Assembly: GCA_002256055.1 (NCBI GenBank)
Contig: NKIE01000016.1
Coordinates: 10,461 to 16,328, forward strand
DNA: 5,868 nucleotides
From: Pseudomonas sp. PGPPP3
Lineage (GTDB): Bacteria > Pseudomonadota > Gammaproteobacteria > Pseudomonadales > Pseudomonadaceae
Direction of reading: 5' to 3'
Shown here: positions 5,125-5,868 of the stretch, piece after piece
Numbering within the stretch: position 1 is the first letter of the stretch
How the letters are laid out: every line of letters starts with the position of its first letter
Made by a program: the position numbers and the translations under genes
Notes under the pieces: generated by a model
Database searches by the model: none
What the model saw: only the letters and a program-made list of their open reading frames with translations
What the model was told of the DNA's origin: nothing

Positions 5125-5868
5125 GCGAACTTGCGGTTAAGGCCAGCGGTCTGGGCCACCGGTATGGGAAACAAACGGCGCTGGAAGCCATCGACTTCAG
5201 CATCGAAGCCGGCACCCGCTGCGCCCTGATCGGCCCGGATGGCGCGGGCAAATCCAGCCTGCTGGGTTTGATCGCCGGGGTGAAAATCCTCCAGCAGGGC
5301 GAGCTGGAAGTACTCGGCGGCAACATCAGCGAGCGCCGCCACCGCACCAGCTTGTATCCGCGCATCGCCTATATGCCGCAAGGGTTGGGGCAGAACCTCT
5401 ATCCGGAACTGTCGATCCGCGAAAACATCCAGTTCTTTGCCACCCTGTTCGGTCTCAGCAAAGCCGACTTCGAGCAGCGCCTGCCCCAACTGCTCAGCGC
5501 CACCGACCTCACCCGCTTTACCGAGCGCCTGGCCGGCAAACTCTCCGGCGGCATGAAACAGAAGCTCGGCCTGTGTTGCGCGCTGATCCACGATCCCGAC
5601 CTGCTGATCCTCGATGAGCCCACCACCGGTGTCGACCCGCTGTCACGGCGCAGCTTCTGGGAGCTGGTCGAGCAGGTGCGCCGCGAGCGCCCGCAACTGA
5701 CCCTACTGTTGGCCACCGCCTATATGGAAGAGGCCGAACGCTTCGACTGGCTGGTAGCGATGAATGCCGGAGAAGTGCTGGCAACTGGCAGCGCCGAAGA
5801 GCTACGGCAGCAAACGCAAAGCGCTACGCTGGAAGAAGCATTTATAAATCTGTTACCGCAAGCGCAAC
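5121..5868 (+). CDS. rbbA: RbbA-type ABC transporter ATP-binding/permease protein, N-terminal part
   Basis: The first 249 residues of a protein that in E. coli has about 900: two ATPase domains followed by membrane spans. E. coli RbbA is described as a ribosome-associated ATPase, while the gene's place beside an adaptor suggests export. Only the first ATPase domain is here: Walker A GPDGAGKS at 38-45, Q-loop Gln87 (YMPQG), signature LSGGMKQK at 141-148, Walker B LLILDEP at 161-167 with catalytic-type Glu166, and D-loop Asp172. At the switch position, where most ABC proteins have His, the sequence reads TAYMEEAE, with Ala200. I recall the same substitution and a nearly identical stretch around 199-249 in E. 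coli RbbA. ATG at 5121 overlaps the adaptor's stop (ATGA). There is no stop before the right edge; a yhhJ-type permease gene usually follows. Confidence 0.94.
   Translation, partial: MSELAVKASGLGHRYGKQTALEAIDFSIEAGTRCALIGPDGAGKSSLLGLIAGVKILQQGELEVLGGNISERRHRTSLYPRIAYMPQGLGQNLYPELSIRENIQFFATLFGLSKADFEQRLPQLLSATDLTRFTERLAGKLSGGMKQKLGLCCALIHDPDLLILDEPTTGVDPLSRRSFWELVEQVRRERPQLTLLLATAYMEEAERFDWLVAMNAGEVLATGSAEELRQQTQSATLEEAFINLLPQAQ

Overview
The window looks like core chromosome of a Pseudomonas species (gammaproteobacterium). It is GC-rich, and its gene order matches the Pseudomonas pepP / ygfB // coiled-coil gene / zapA / ssrS (6S RNA) / fau / EVE-domain / yhiI-rbbA neighbourhood as I know it. 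This assignment rests on recognising the proteins and the RNA by eye; no database search was run. No mobile elements, CRISPR arrays, tRNAs or rRNAs were seen.

Layout. Positions 1-1708 hold two minus-strand genes: pepP (Xaa-Pro aminopeptidase, C-terminus cut off by the window edge) and, just upstream of it, ygfB (UPF0149 family). They are 16 bases apart and probably form one operon reading out of the window, where ubiquinone genes usually follow. Positions 1709-1876 are a divergent promoter region; a good sigma70 promoter faces right. Positions 1877-2391 hold a 69-residue coiled-coil protein gene overlapping zapA by four bases. Positions 2431-2610 are the 6S RNA gene with its own -10 box just after the zapA stop. 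It is followed by fau (5-formyltetrahydrofolate cyclo-ligase), which has no evident promoter or ribosome site of its own and is probably read through from 6S. A 43-residue single-membrane-span protein is encoded on the minus strand at 3325-3456, convergent with fau. Positions 3457-3630 are a second divergent region, followed by an EVE-domain gene with a GTG start. From 4159 to the end runs an export/ribosome-associated ABC module: a HlyD-type periplasmic adaptor (YhiI-like) overlapping by four bases the start of an RbbA-type ABC protein, cut off by the right edge.

How the parts fit together. The centre of the window groups growth-related housekeeping functions: Z-ring assembly (ZapA and a possible ZapB-like partner), control of RNA polymerase in stationary phase (6S RNA) and one-carbon folate salvage (Fau). 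YgfB is known in P. aeruginosa to affect beta-lactam resistance by opposing AlpA-dependent expression of ampDh3. The right end is a separate transcription unit with a near-perfect operator-like palindrome in front of it.

The points most worth a second look are the ZapB-like coiled-coil gene coupled to zapA, the uncharacterised 43-residue membrane protein, the palindrome at 4088-4103, and the missing switch histidine in the first ATPase domain of RbbA. I did not find a convincing wholly new system; this is mostly a conserved region with a few under-described small elements.
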